Source: Isoetes taiwanensis
Taxonomy: Eukaryota > Streptophyta > Lycopodiopsida > Isoetales > Isoetaceae
DNA: 64,000 nucleotides
Direction of reading: 5' to 3'
Assembly: GCA_021234155.1 (NCBI GenBank)
Contig: JAJEKV010000109.1
Location: forward strand, 2,226,738 to 2,290,737
A program made the translations under genes and the position numbers. The notes under the pieces are model-generated. The model worked only from the letters and a program-made list of their open reading frames with translations, ran no database searches and had not been told where the DNA came from. Position 1 is the first letter of the stretch. Each line of letters starts with the position of its first letter. Of the stretch, positions 25,186 to 36,109 are shown in pieces.

Positions 25186-27867
25186 GCACAGGATTTTTCT
25201 TGGGGTTTTACGATCCATTCACTATGCCACGGAATGGAAATGGGAGTATCGATAGCCCGGCTACTCGATGGGCTGGGCTTGAAAGCGATGATGCAGGATT
25301 TTGTCTAGTTTATCCAGATTATATACAATTGTAAACTTTTTTCCAATGAATACAACAAATTTTGTCTACTTCTATATTTCTACAATGTAATACATGTTAC
25401 ATACCTTTTTAAAAGCGGTTTCTTGGCCATGCAACAAATGTTCCAACACTTTCTCCAACCGTATCCCCACGGGGTCTGCGAGTAAAGCTTCATCCGTGCG
25501 CCCAACAGGTTAATCAACGTAACTTCGGACATACTTATCCCCGGCGCAGAATTCCATGGCGGTTTGGAGTCGGATCGATGGAGTCGATCTTGCATAATCC
25601 TACTTTCCTTTTCTCGATTTGTAGTCAACATGAAACATTCATCTTGACCTTGCGGACAATTGCCTATTCGAGACACCTTTCTTTGGAAATTATTGTACAA
25701 GCTATAGGAATGAGATGCTTACGAGTTACGTAGCCATTCTTGAGAAGCCAATTCGAGTTCTCCGAAATCATAGAAGCTATGGAAGCCTTGATGATCGGAA
25801 AAATTCGAGTTACAAAAAGCTTAGGTTAATTACATTTTGGCGGGATAAATTTGGCGGGATACATTTTGGGTAGATTGATTTTAAAAACTCAATGAAAGAA
25901 GTCGTGGGGCGGGTCTTAAATCATTATTTGTATGTGTCAAGAATATTTTGAAGCGCATTTTGTGTTTTCTTGAAATTCAAATTTCTCTACCATCGTGTAT
26001 GTAAAACGCTATTTCTCGTCTGGTGAAAAACTATTTGTTCGAGCAGCTCAAAAGCGGCGTATCCGGCGACCTTCCGACTCTGTTACTAGGCGACTCGGGA
26101 GATGTCTTCTAAAAGCGAATCGAGGTCGGTGGGCGGGCCAGGCAGAGGAAGCGGTGGAAGAGGAATCTCAAAACCGGCACTTCTCAAGTTTGAGGGGGCG
26201 TTGCTGATCGAGAATACCTACGAGAATACCACGAGAACCCTATTCAAGGTATTTAATTTGCCCGCGAGAATACACCTTTGTGTGGAAGTATTATGCTTGC
26301 ATGAATTTGAGATATTTCCTTGCCTTGATTAATATGCTTTGCATGAGTTTGAGTTATTATGCTTTGCATGAGTTTTAAATATTACCATCGATTTAATGCT
26401 CGATTGTCCGTTTTGTAGAACATAATTTTGCTCTGTTTTATAGAATATAGCGGTGTTAGGCAGGTTGGAGATAGCAATGTTCAATGAGGTTAAATAGTGT
26501 GAAATATGGATTCATAAAGGGTATGTAGCTTAAAATGTGGATGCAAACTAATTTAGTTTCAAATTCACGCATAGCATGGTCAATAATAGGAGCTACCAAC
26601 CGCCAAGCGTGAATTGTACTAATTTAGGTTTAAATGCATGGCGTGATCTCTTGATACGAAAAGTACTCTAAAAATGTTCATCTTCTTTTGCGGTGCCCAA
26701 GAGGAAGAAAACCACTAATAATTCGGGTTCTATTCACTGCCAAGAAAGCAAGGGTAGGCGACCCGGATCTTGATACCATATGATCTCACCTTAGATGATG
26801 AAGGGCCGATTCTTATATACCTGCAACCGACCACACATACCTGAAGAGGAAATGGGCGAGGGTGCGAGTGGTGCGTTGACCTTGCCAAGACAAATGGCAA
26901 GCTCGACTTAACTCTCTTCTCGAGGAAAAAGGAAGCGGAACAAGATGACCAAACAAAGGGATCCTAATCTCTTGTGAGGAAGAGGATGACACCAAGCGCA
27001 AATTGCTCTTGGAGATTACACATAAGCAAAAGAAAGATGCTGCTTTCGGACTTACTCACTATAGAGCTCTCATACAAGGATCGTTCATGAAGATGGATGT
27101 GAGCGGTGAGACATGTTTTAAGTATGGTTGGCCAACCAATGTAGCGATTCGCCAATATCTATTTGCCAAGGGTTCACAGGTGTGCGTGAGGCATGTTCAC
27201 TAAACCGACACCAAGTCACTATTTGCAGCAAGCTAGGAATTAGCTGACTTAAAAGCTTCTAGGAGGGTCCTAGATCTAGGGAAGGATGTTCAACTGCGGT
27301 TGTTGAAGGCATGGAGGCTTCTATTTTTGAGAATGAAGGGCGGACGGTGGCGCACTAGAGGCCATGAACAAAATTTGAATAAATCTGGCCCACCATTATC
27401 CATTGGGTCTTAAGGAAAGTTTTGCGATCCATGTGAAGTCCCTCATCCGTTCACCAAGCTCCATTTATGTTAGCGAAAGATATGATCCGGCACATGCCAT
27501 GGAGATTGTTGAGCATGATTAGTAATCGAGGTCAAATGCCTATGCCGTGGGATGTGTTACCTTGGGATATGATCTCGAACAAGCTCTTTGTATGGGCGAC
27601 GTCGAGGAGCTATTATTAAATGATGATATTAAATTCGTCATCATCGACGGGCAGCATTCCGTTGAGGCATAAAAGGCCCTCATCAGGCAGGCAGAACAAA
27701 CAGGCCAAACCATGTTCTACAATCACTATGCGTATAGGAGGTGTCGTCTCTTGGATGGCAACACTTCACCTGCAGATTTGGCTGAGATTAGTGCAACTTT
27801 GAATGAAATGGGGAAGACATTTCTATACAAAAGGTAATTGACTGCATTAGGATGTTAGCACTTTAAT

Positions 27868-28180
27868 ATTCACGCCAGGCGTGCTTTCGAATCGGTTGAA
27901 TTCACGCCAGGCGTGATTTCAAATGAAACCAAATCACGCCAGGCGTGCTTTCAAATCAAACCAATTCATGCCAGGCGTGAAATGTTAAAGCACGCCTTGC
28001 GTGAATTGATTTGATTTGAAAGCACGCTGGCGTGATTTGGTTTCATTGAAATCACGCTGGCGTAAATTCAACCGATTGCTGCGCGGCGTGGTGAATCCCG
28101 TGGTGCATTGGTATTTAATTCATTTCATGCCGGTGCTTTGAGGTTGATCTTTTCTATTGAAATCGCGCCCGGCGTGTTTT
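27868..28180. repeat. Inverted array of CACGCCAGGCGTG palindromes
   Basis: At least seven copies of a CACGCC(A/T)GGCGTG-type near-palindrome occur: 27871, 27903, 27935, 27967 and 27991, then shortened CACGCTGGCGT at 28023 and 28053. A GCGCCCGGCGTG variant lies at 28164. Left copies are followed by ..TTTCAAAT.AAACCAA. Right copies are preceded by the reverse complement (TTGGTTTCATTGAAAT, TTGATTTGAAAG). The array as a whole therefore forms a large hairpin centred near 27985. It sits in the last intron of the rightward gene. Confidence 0.8.
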
Positions 28181-28481
28181 TGTCTTCGATCTTGATTCAA
28201 TGCACGTACTTTTGGCGGTCCATGCGTGGAGCAAGCTGCGCCACACCCGTCAACGATGGGTGGAATATGGCTGCCCATTACCCACCAGACGGGCGGGTCA
28301 AAGTCAAAGGCTTTCAAGGCTGCTGGAGGCGGACTCTGTCATGAACAATTATCTGAGGAGAAAAAGAAAAAAGAAAATCAAAGAAAAAGGTGGTGATGAC
28401 ATTGCGGATCCTTACGAAAGCTCATCTAGCGAGGTCAGGCCCAACAAACTCGTATAAGATTGTGTTTTGTAAGGAGGCAGT

Positions 28482-30285
28482 TATGGCAAAAGTGGAATGA
28501 ATTACGGGGCGGCTTATGCACAAGGGGAAGCTGCCGATACTATGGGTAGGGTGCCTCCTGTTGATGTAAGCATCTTTGACTTGAATGTGGCCAGATGAGA
28601 AAAGACTTCGGGGCTAGGCGAAAGCAAAATTTGAGACCATTTGGGTTTTAGACCCGATTATCCCCTTATACTTAAAGAAGGAAGTCTTATACAAGAAGAG
28701 TGCTTTCACTAAGGATAGGATGTCCTTAGTTGAGTCTTTGCACCATGTGAAGGATGTCACGTACAATGAAGTCAATTTGTAGGAGCTGAGTTACAAAGGC
28801 TATCGGGGGATGTGGCATTATCTGAAATTGGATTCTTTGGACAAATACAAGGTCATGTAATGATGACATCAAGTTTGTATTCTGGTCAAAGGACTTCCTA
28901 AAGAATTGGAAGGCTAAAAATACAAAACATAAGGAGACTCTACCCCTAAAGGTGCTTGGCGAGTTGAGAAGAAAAGTGGCCCTTGTGAAGAAGATTACTG
29001 GAGAAGAAGACAGCATCCCGATTATTGATCTCCATTGGGTACAAAGGTCTCTTGCGAGAATCAGCTGGTTGCCTTAAAAATATATCACTCTTTGTGTTGG
29101 ACCCGGCGGGGATGGGAGAGGAGATATGGGCATGAACGGGAAGGACTACTGGCGGCTTCTTTACCATAGGATTGACAAGCGAGAGGTCCTTCAATATTGT
29201 CATCGTTTGTCCTTGGTGTGAGTCACATCGCATACTATCCATTTGCTCATGATGCGGAGTCGTCAAAGTTATTAGGGAGGGATGCCTAATATATGATGTT
29301 AAAGATAATGAGCTGCAGCGAGCGAGCGAGGAAGATGGCACATGTGATCTTTATTATGATAGCCATCTTTGTCGGGCGAGGAATATGATATTGCTAAGGC
29401 CAAGGGTGACAATAGCGGTGCATGGGAATGTTTTTCTTCTAGATGATCGGACTTAAGAACTATATTCTATCATACGGATCGGGGGGATCGGTCGAGCACG
29501 GGGATGAGTCGAAAGAGGAATGAGGATCGGGACCCCCTCTAAGTGGGGGAAATCAAGTCTGAGCTACAAACTAAGGAGAAGGGCCCTTAAATAAAAATGA
29601 TTTCCCAGGCATTTGCTCCAATTGATACAACTTTGCTTGGAGCTTCATGTTGGAGGTTATATTGCGAGAGGCTCTTATGGGTGTTAGAAGATATCAACTG
29701 CTTTGTGAGTGATGAAGCAGGCCAAAGACTTTCTTGAACCATTCCTCATGCATGTGCTTGCCAAATCTCCTAAAGGCCCTTATGGCAACCTGAAATCATC
29801 AGCAATCAAAAGTCTAATAGACTTGTCCAATTCGAAAAGTGGGCGATGGTTACGGTGAGGGAACTAGTAATCCATGACACGAAAAGGAAAGCAATGAACA
29901 AATAGCTGCTAAATAGCTGCTCAAAGTAATGTGATAAATGGCGAACTTAGGGAATATCCTTGCCTCCCTTGAGGGTGATGCAAGCAACAATAGAGGGAGA
30001 TTCACGGGTTAACAATGAACTAATTGGCGGGATAACCGGCCCAGAAGGCAACCAAAGGCGACTCTAGTGATTCCGAGGTTTGCCAAATCAATAGTAAAAA
30101 TAATGTCGGTTGTGAAGGGCCTTGTGGAACTAATAGAAAATAACAATTCTAACGGTCGAGGAAAACCGCGGCGATTAAGGGTGGCGAAGGGGAGAATGGC
30201 CAACGGCGGCGGTAGCCCGAAGATGATAGGTATGGCCTTGCCCGCGAAATCAGCGCCAGCGGGATTTAATTATTATTACCTTTGA
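28482..30285 (+). pseudogene. Unrecognised plus-strand coding remnant
   Basis: Directly after unit B, plus-strand fragments in shifting frames look coding. They are 'PPVDVSIFDLNVA' near 28560, 'IPLYLKKEVLYKKSAFTKDR' and 'SLVESLHHVKDVTYNEVNL' at 28660-28780, and 'KFVFWSKDFLKNWK' near 28870. 'LGELRRKVALVKKITGEED' and 'IPIIDLHWVQRSLARISWLP' follow at 28950-29075, then 'GKDYWRLLYHRIDKREVLQY' near 29130-29200. Near 29710 is 'KDFLEPFLMHVLAKSPKGPY', and at 30070-30180 'PRFAKSIVKIMSVVKGLVEL' with a basic tail. Composition is that of a soluble globular protein. I do not recognise the family. Breaks occur every 30-90 residues. It may be the continuation of the B-unit cargo, since the ATG at 28482 lies at the end of the A/B match. 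Confidence 0.4.
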
Positions 30286-30410
30286 ATTAAATCGCGCCGG
30301 GCGTGCTTTGATTATTTTTAGTTGTCAAACAAATTCATACCCGGCGATTTGGTTAAGACTATCTCAAATCATGCTTGGCTTGGCGTTTGTATTGTTTGTG
30401 TTATCGTATC
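30285..30410. repeat. Degenerate copy of the GGCGTG palindrome repeat
   Basis: Words such as AAATCGCGCCGGGCGTGCTTTGAT and AAATTCATACCCGGCGATTTGG, then CAAATCATGCTTGGCTTGGCG, match the flanks and core of the array at 27868-28180 in degenerate form. Its recurrence beyond the A/B boundary suggests that 28.5-30.4 kb belongs to the same family of DNA. Confidence 0.55.
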
Positions 30411-30529
30411 TTCTTTGACCGGATATATGTTTGATGTTTCCAAACTTCCATTGCGTTTCTAAGAAGGTTGTGGTGTTAGACCTAAGCGGAGTCCTTTGCA
30501 ATTTTCCGAAAAATAAAGTGGCTAGAGAT

Positions 30530-31077
30530 CGGTTTCATCAGACACCGGTGAGAATCAAACACCAAGTGGATCTATCTGCGGCCGCGCTTGAAGGAGATGC
30601 TAGATGAGGCATTGGGTTATTTCGAGTTGGTATTTGGTCATCCATGGAACTAAGGAACATCAAGGATACTTTGGAGGCAGCTTTGGAAATCGTAGACATT
30701 GGTTGACCTTTTGGGATCAGAACAAATGTGTGAAGTTCACTAATCCCAAGGATCCAACGAGGCAAGCCTATCTTCATCAAACACTTGAGTAACATGATGG
30801 GCCCGAACTTGGTATAGAAATAAGGATGATATAATCATAGTGGATGATGATGCTCTCAAATGCTTCTACAATCAAATCACGGGCCACAATCCACCATCTT
30901 ACGATCCAAAAACTTGCGACGGATGATTTTACGGTGAAGTTTGTGTCTATTATGCATAATTTGGCTATGGGGATGACGGTGGGTGAAGTGTTAGATTCAT
31001 ACCCAGAACTGGATAGAACGGCTGACATGGAATCACACCTTGTTAAATACGTGGAAAAACATGGATTGATCCCTTAA
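30530..31077 (+). pseudogene. Unrecognised plus-strand coding remnant
   Basis: Fragments are 'HWLTFWDQNKCVKFTNPKDP' with 'TRQAYLHQTLE' near 30700-30790, 'NDDALKCFYNQITGHNPPSYDPKT' (in two pieces across frames) near 30850-30920, and a clean C-terminal run from about 30925. That run contains 'KFVSIMHNLAMGMTVGEVLD' and 'SYPELDRTADMESHLVKYVE' and ends at the stop at 31077. Codon-like periodicity and composition support real coding ancestry. I cannot name the family. It follows the degenerate palindrome repeat and shares orientation with the upstream remnants. Confidence 0.4.
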
Positions 31078-31399
31078 TGTTTTATTGGAATATATGATAT
31101 TTTTGTATGATATTTGTGCCATGTATCAATAATTTCGAGTCTGGAATTGCCTCGCAAATAATGCAATCTGTTATTATCAAACCTAATATTATCATCTAAA
31201 TGCTCTTCAATTTTGGTCTCATCTATGTTAGCAACTTGCTCTTCATTTTTGCATATTTCAATTCGCATATGAAACGTCACACGTAAATCGCAACCTTATG
31301 TTATTTTTGAAGTCCAAATAAAAAGATTAAAAAAAACAAAAACCCCCTAGAAGACAACAGCAGGTTGGCGTGATTTTGGAGTTGACATAATCCCAATTT

Positions 31400-31870
31400 A
31401 ATTTGATGATGGTTAAAAGCCTAAAAATTGATGATGCCTAGCTCCATCATCATTCCATTTAACATCGGCCAATTGTTCAAACTGGCCGAGCATTCCTTTT
31501 ATTATCTATTTACTGCGGAGATATGAGAACTCCATTACTGCTTAACAGCTAGGGTGGCAGCTGATCCCAATTGGCCAGCACACAAAAGCTTAGATCTATA
31601 GGTGCAGCCCACCTATTCTTATTTTGATGATGCTAAATAACAGTTGTCATTTCTTGCGTCTCAAGTTAGTACCTCGCAGCAATTCAAGACATACATAATA
31701 CTTCTGTGTCAGATTCAAGGGCTATATTGCATCAATTTTTGATGTACTTGATGTAGATGATTTTCAAACAGAGAATAGTGAACAACTCTATATACATGAA
31801 CATGCGTTTTGGTTAAGGGAAAAGCCTAAAAATCGATGATGCCAAGCTCCATGATGCAAACTTAAATGCA
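31400..31870. repeat. Dispersed direct repeat, AAAAGCCTAAAAATYGATGATGCC
   Basis: A segment near 31414-31450 and another near 31820-31855 share AAAAGCCTAAAAAT, GATGATGCC and AGCTCCAT, about 405 bases apart. The rest of 31080-32110 is AT-rich with no gene that I can support. Confidence 0.5.
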
Positions 31871-32113
31871 ACGATACCTTGCACCCATCCTTTGATGTCA
31901 TCAAGCATTCTGTTTTCATTTATCTATGCAGCTCTTTCACCGATTTGAGAAACAATGGAGTCGCTTTGCTCATCAAACGTCCAAATATCTCATGCAAACC
32001 TCTGAATATCTACCATAAATAAACCAATTTAAATGATAAGCTTTGAAATAATCAACCAATGCAAAACATAAGAGATCTCGACATGTTAATCAATTCTTAC
32101 CTGAACACTTACG

Positions 32114-32351
32114 GTCCATTCCTAGCAAATCATTCATCCATGAGCAGCCGCTTGATGCTTGTGATAGCCAAAAGAAACACAGAAGACAACATCGCTGCAG
32201 CCGGCAGAAGAAATGGCTTAGGGCTTCTAAGGGTCGATTCCTAGCAAATCATTCCCCCATGAGCAGCCGCTTGATGCTTGTGATAGCCAAAAGAAATACA
32301 GAAGACAGCATAGCTGCAGCCGGCAGAAGAAACGGATTAGGGCTTCTAAGG
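32114..32351. repeat. Two-copy 119 bp tandem duplication
   Basis: CCTAGCAAATCATTC at 32120-32135 recurs at 32240, and the following 100 bases (GAGCAGCCGCTTGATGCTTG, AGCCGGCAGAAGAAA, GGATTAGGGCTTCTAAGGG) match with only a few substitutions. This is a recent tandem duplication. Confidence 0.85.
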
Positions 32352-32707
32352 GATGCCATTACCACCAGGAACATATGAATAGGCAGTGTAGGGAAAGGGG
32401 CAAACACAAAAGGAAGAGCAAGAAAAACTTATGGCATTTAGGATCACCATGGACGTAGTGCAACAGAAGAGGGGAGAAAATTTTGCAACGGAAACAAAAA
32501 AAAAACCCTAGGCGTGGAAGATCTTGGCGTTGACTCAGTGCAACGGAAGAAGGTGAAGCCGAGAACAGAGGAAGAGTGCAACGGAAACAAAACCCTAGAA
32601 AACAAAAAAGCTAGAGCTGATCTCGTCCTTTAATTACGCTCGGACGATCTTAGCCCTTCAAATTAGGGCGTGGTCCATTACTTGCACTAAAACATTATAA
32701 TATAAGA

Positions 32708-33010
32708 TACAAGAATTTAGCGCCGGCGGAGCCGGTGCCCTATGGACCCCTAGGTGTTGAATCAAAATATGATTATGACAAAATATATTTTTTGAGACGT
32801 CAATATCGCAAACTACAATTTCAAGAGCCTTTTCTCTTAAATAATTGTACCTTTGTTAAGTGAGATACTGGATAACGTATTGTTGGATACCATTGGCCCA
32901 AATTAGATGCATGACAAAACGCTCAAGTCAATGAGAACTTTTTTGAATTTCTCTTATGAATAACAATTCAAAATTATGGATGGGTTAGGGTAAAAGCATG
33001 AAAGGGTGTC
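32708..33010. repeat. Dispersed repeat with GC-rich terminal hairpin, copy 1
   Basis: Starts TACAAGAATTTAGC followed by GCGCCGGC-GGA-GCCGGTGC, a hairpin with one G-T type mismatch, then CCTATGGACCCC and AAAATATGATTATGA. The start and about 230 bases of the body match 62176-62310. The right part (32989 GGGTAAAAGCATGAAAGGGTG) occurs in inverted orientation at 49163-49186. The end hairpin is reminiscent of Helitron 3' ends, but the CTRR signature is not exact. Confidence 0.6.
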
Positions 33011-33142
33011 TATAAATGTAGCCCTTTTTGTACATATACATATGTACCGAATGCACATTTTTGGAATAACTGTCATCATGACCAGCTAGTAACTGCCATG
33101 ATTAATGGCTATCCACTACTCTGAACCCGCAATTATCGGATT

Positions 33143-34360
33143 TTGAAATTCTTTCCCAAATTCTTTCTTGGTTTGCCTCTGGTTCACTATCCAGCCCCCT
33201 TCTCTACGCTTGAATTCCGATCCGCGAATTCTTCATCTAGCTATAGCCCCAAAAACGCCCCGGATGAGTGCTTGCTCATCACCACAGTAAAGCAAGATGC
33301 GGTGCTTCCGGCGGTGGAATTTTACCTCAAGGAGTTTACGTTTGGGTTACGAGGTGATCAAGCCAAAGACCTCCGTGATAAACATCACGAGGAGGCCCAT
33401 ACCCAACCTAGAGATGATTATGAGCGAGGTATGGGGTGAAGCTCCAAAAAGCAGGCGAGGATTCAAGGAAGGAGAATCCGAGCGCATGGAAAGATGATTT
33501 TTAAATATTATGAATTGGTTTATGGCAAAAACAGGGTTACAAACCATTATATTTCAACCTATTTTGCGAGCTTGTTGATTGGATGGGCGTGGCTAGGACT
33601 GCCAAAAAGATCTTGCCAAAACCCTCATTTTGGGCGTTCTGAGAGGACCCTACAGCGGGTAAATCCTCAACTATCAAGCGGGACATCGTTATTGCAGCGA
33701 GAATATTAGAGCCACAGGTTATTCTAGATCAGATGTTGACACAATAAAGCGATTACTTAAGCATGGGTTGGAGGAAAAACTAACCTATTGAATGAAGTAG
33801 AAGCCTTTGGAAGAAAAAAGGAGGGATGCATTGAAGGTCATCAATTTGGATTGAGGGTAGAAAGGATATGCTATCAGAAGATCTGCGGCCATCTGCCGGA
33901 AAATAGATGAGACAAAAGCGGGAATTTGACAAATCGTCCCGGGATCCTGGCGGAAATCAAGTTATATTCGGTGTTGAAGTACAAGTTGGAAGACTTGGTT
34001 ATGAGTAGACATGATAAAAAACGGCACTCTTCTAAGCTAGAAATTGGTTTGAGGGAAGCAACTAAAGACATTGAAAGGCATGAAATCTCAATTGAACAAG
34101 CAAAGGAAAAACTTAATTGCATTGAATTGGTTCAGCAAAGGCATTCCACGATTTTGGATTTCATGGGGAGAGCGGGACCTATTGTTGCGCACCCGAGGCC
34201 CCTACCTATAGGAGCTACTTCTATAGAAGCGGTTCATCACATTCGGTTCATGTACTGTTGTGGCCAAGGCTTTGGCAAAACTGGTTTGTTCTTTATAGCT
34301 CCATGCGAGAGATGTTTATTGCCTCTTACGCTTGTGTTATCTGGTCCATGAAAGACAGAA
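33143..34360 (+). pseudogene. Coiled-coil-containing coding remnant, family unknown
   Basis: The first fragment (33143-33439) begins MKFFPKFFLGLPLVHYP and continues into 'DAVLPAVEFYLKEFTFGLRG'. The second (33926-34351) contains 'EIKLYSVLKYKLEDLVMSRH', an amphipathic run 'KLEIGLREATKDIERHEISI' and 'EQAKEKLNCIELVQQRHST', typical of a coiled coil. Between them, short fragments 'IFKYYELVYGKN' and 'LLNEVEAFGRKK' are separated by stops. No catalytic motif is seen. It is followed by AT-rich, TGTACA-rich noncoding DNA and then by the exons of the NIF-like gene, so it could be an upstream exon of the same broken gene. Confidence 0.35.
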
Positions 34361-34479
34361 TTGCATAAAAGGTTGCATCACGGGATGAGGGCATTCGAAT
34401 TCACTTGGTTTCCCTATTTGTGAAAGGTATGCATTGCTCTCAACTAATTTAAACTTATATTTCTCTTCATTCATATTTG

Positions 34480-34960
34480 TTATTGTAATCTGCATAGTTC
34501 TACATGTATGGCTTTGATTGCATTGCTATTCCTTGTACATGTATAACTTTTAGTGTATACGTCATGTTGAGAGGTACATAGGCATATATTTGCTTGTTTA
34601 TTGATGCTTTTATTTTTGAGCTTGGACTTAGCGGTTGTATCGGTTGTACATGTCTCTAATGGAGTCTACATCTGCAAATAGATGTACATGCATTTATCTT
34701 TAGAGTGCATCGTAGATGGATTCATAAGTATGTGCATTTTTACATATATGTGCTTTTTTTGGGCATAGATCTACATTCCCTAGCTGGATACACAGGTACA
34801 TCAAAGGTTTTGTCTGGGGTACATTGAGGTACCTCTATGTACATTGAGGAACATGTACATGTACATTTGGCTATAGTTAAATGTAGTTCACGTACATTTG
34901 GTACATTTATGTACATGAAATGTACATGCTTGGCGAATGTACGGATATTTCTCGTGGATT
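34480..34960. repeat. TGTACAT-rich tract
   Basis: The hexamer TGTACA and its extension TGTACAT recur densely between about 34530 and 34945, with the tightest packing at 34790-34945. The same word clusters again at 38680-38715, 38983-39000 and 47700-48050. The tract is probably a low-complexity expansion in intron or intergenic DNA. No coding frame is seen. Confidence 0.65.
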
Positions 34961-35209
34961 CATTTTCATGTTCTTTTATGTCTATTGAAATTTAGATCAT
35001 TTGTTTGTTTTGCGGATGAGGGGTTCCTATCGAAGCATCTTTAATGGCTGATGTTCTTGAGCCATCTGCATCGACTCTCTTCTGATTTTTCTGCGAGCAT
35101 AATAAGCGGGGCCGAATCATGTAGACCCTCAACCTTCGGCTCGGATCACCAATGACATTTCTGATTGCGGTAATAGAACCATACACCGCGGTGCCTCCTC
35201 GAACATGGC

Positions 35210-35832
35210 AAAGTGAAGTTGAGGAAATTGAGAGGATGGCACTTGAGAAAAGCTAAAGCGATTGCGGTCTGCGAGAGCCTTCAATGGCTAGCTGCAACGA
35301 AACTCTTTCATCACCAAGTGCTAAATTAGTAATTGGAGAAGCTAAGAAAGATTCAAACCTGTCTCGGCATCATCTGCGGGTCCGATTACGGACTGTTCTA
35401 GAGAAAAAGCTACAAAGGACCTGATCCAGTTTTAACCCGGAGATACGGGGAAGAGGAAGGTTGGTAGTTGAGTCCCTCCAAAGGGAGGCAAAAGAATCTT
35501 TGGTGATGGCACTCCAAAGGAAAAAAAAGCAGGCAAAATCTCCGGCAACAAAAAAATGTCCTCGAAAAGAAAATCTCCAGGGCAAAAAAGTGCCACCACC
35601 ACCTAGAAAGAGGTATGTCCAAGATGAACTAATTTTGTTAAACATCTCAGATTATGGTAATTAACCACATTTTTTTTGTACATAGGACACGATCACAGTA
35701 GTGAAGGAAGGCGATCCCGATCCTATGCAGTGAAACCGGGAAGAGGAAGAGGATCTACAAGCAAATATTGATGTGATAACAAATAAGGTGCGGCGGTCCT
35801 CGAAGATCTTTGAAGCGGTGATGAATTTACAA
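35210..35832 (+). pseudogene. Basic and acidic exons upstream of the NIF-like gene
   Basis: An exon covering about 35461-35656 encodes 'SLQREAKESLVMALQRKKKQ', 'AKSPATKKCPRKENLQGKK' and 'VPPPPRKRYVQDELILLNIS', a Lys/Arg-rich, nuclear-localisation-like stretch. It ends at a GTAATT donor. After a T-rich acceptor ending TACATAG at 35687, a second exon (about 35688-35832) encodes 'TITVVKEGDPDPMQ', an acidic run 'REEEEDLQANIDVITNKVRR' and 'SSKIFEAVMNLQG', and ends at a good GTGAGT donor. One in-frame stop lies after DPMQ, next to a CG-containing position. I read these as exons of the same gene as 36100-37900. Confidence 0.4.
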
Positions 35833-36109
35833 GGTGAGTAATATACAATTGATTACAATAGATATATTCTTTTGCTAATCTTGTTGTTTCCTTATACGGT
35901 TTAGTGAACCAACTAGAAAAGGTTGGTTCCATTCACTCCTTATAGGGGATTTGTCCTCCTAAGCACGCACCCTCTATCTTTCAAAGTGATGTTGTGAGTT
36001 CTGTTGGAAGCTGGACTTGACCTCTAAGATGGTAGATGTCTATGGGAGGTAGGCTAGCATTTCAACATATTTATGTTATTTCATTCCCTAAGTCACTCAT
36101 CTTATGTAT

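Larger units (their letters stand above)
23930..28457 (+). pseudogene. Rightward gene of unit B: ParB-like (DGQHS) multi-exon gene or remnant
   Basis: Exon 1 (about 23930-24062, donor AAG|GTTAGT) encodes Lys-rich repeats (SELKPKA / SELKPKVKSS). Its ATG, present in copy A, reads TGTAG here. Exon 2 (about 26041-26248, donor CAAG|GTATTT) is Gly/Arg-rich (GPGRGSGGRGISK). Exon 3 (about 26940-27210) gives 'EEEDDTKRKLLLEITHKQKK' and 'GETCFKYGWPTNVAIRQYL'. Exon 4 (about 27240-27833, donor AAAG|GTAATT) includes 'SSIYVSERYDPAHAMEIVEH' and then 'GDVEELLLNDDIKFVIIDGQ' followed by HSVEA (IDGQHS at 27643-27660). The final exon ends at 28457 in KKKIKEKGGDD...NKLV. An acidic lead into (V/I)IDG.H...A is the signature of ParB/sulfiredoxin-fold domains, so a DNA- or nucleotide-binding role is an inference. 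At least one frameshift and an unresolved in-frame stop remain. Confidence 0.5.
17961..28487 (+). repeat. 10.5 kb duplicated unit, copy B
   Basis: This is the second direct copy of the A unit, starting GCATAAGTAGGTGTATTTTA at 17961 and running to about 28487. It is generally the better-preserved copy: longer coding fragments, an intact ParB-like motif, a perfect hairpin at 24401-24486 and a regular palindrome array. Coding remnants continue directly past its right boundary (28487 onward), whereas the match to copy A stops there. Copy A may therefore be truncated relative to a longer original element. Confidence 0.85.

Noticed and set aside
6592-28487. The two 10.5 kb repeats as giant LTRs around a 0.93 kb internal region
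   Set aside because: No TG..CA termini, PBS, PPT or flanking target duplication, and each copy contains its own spliced divergent genes.
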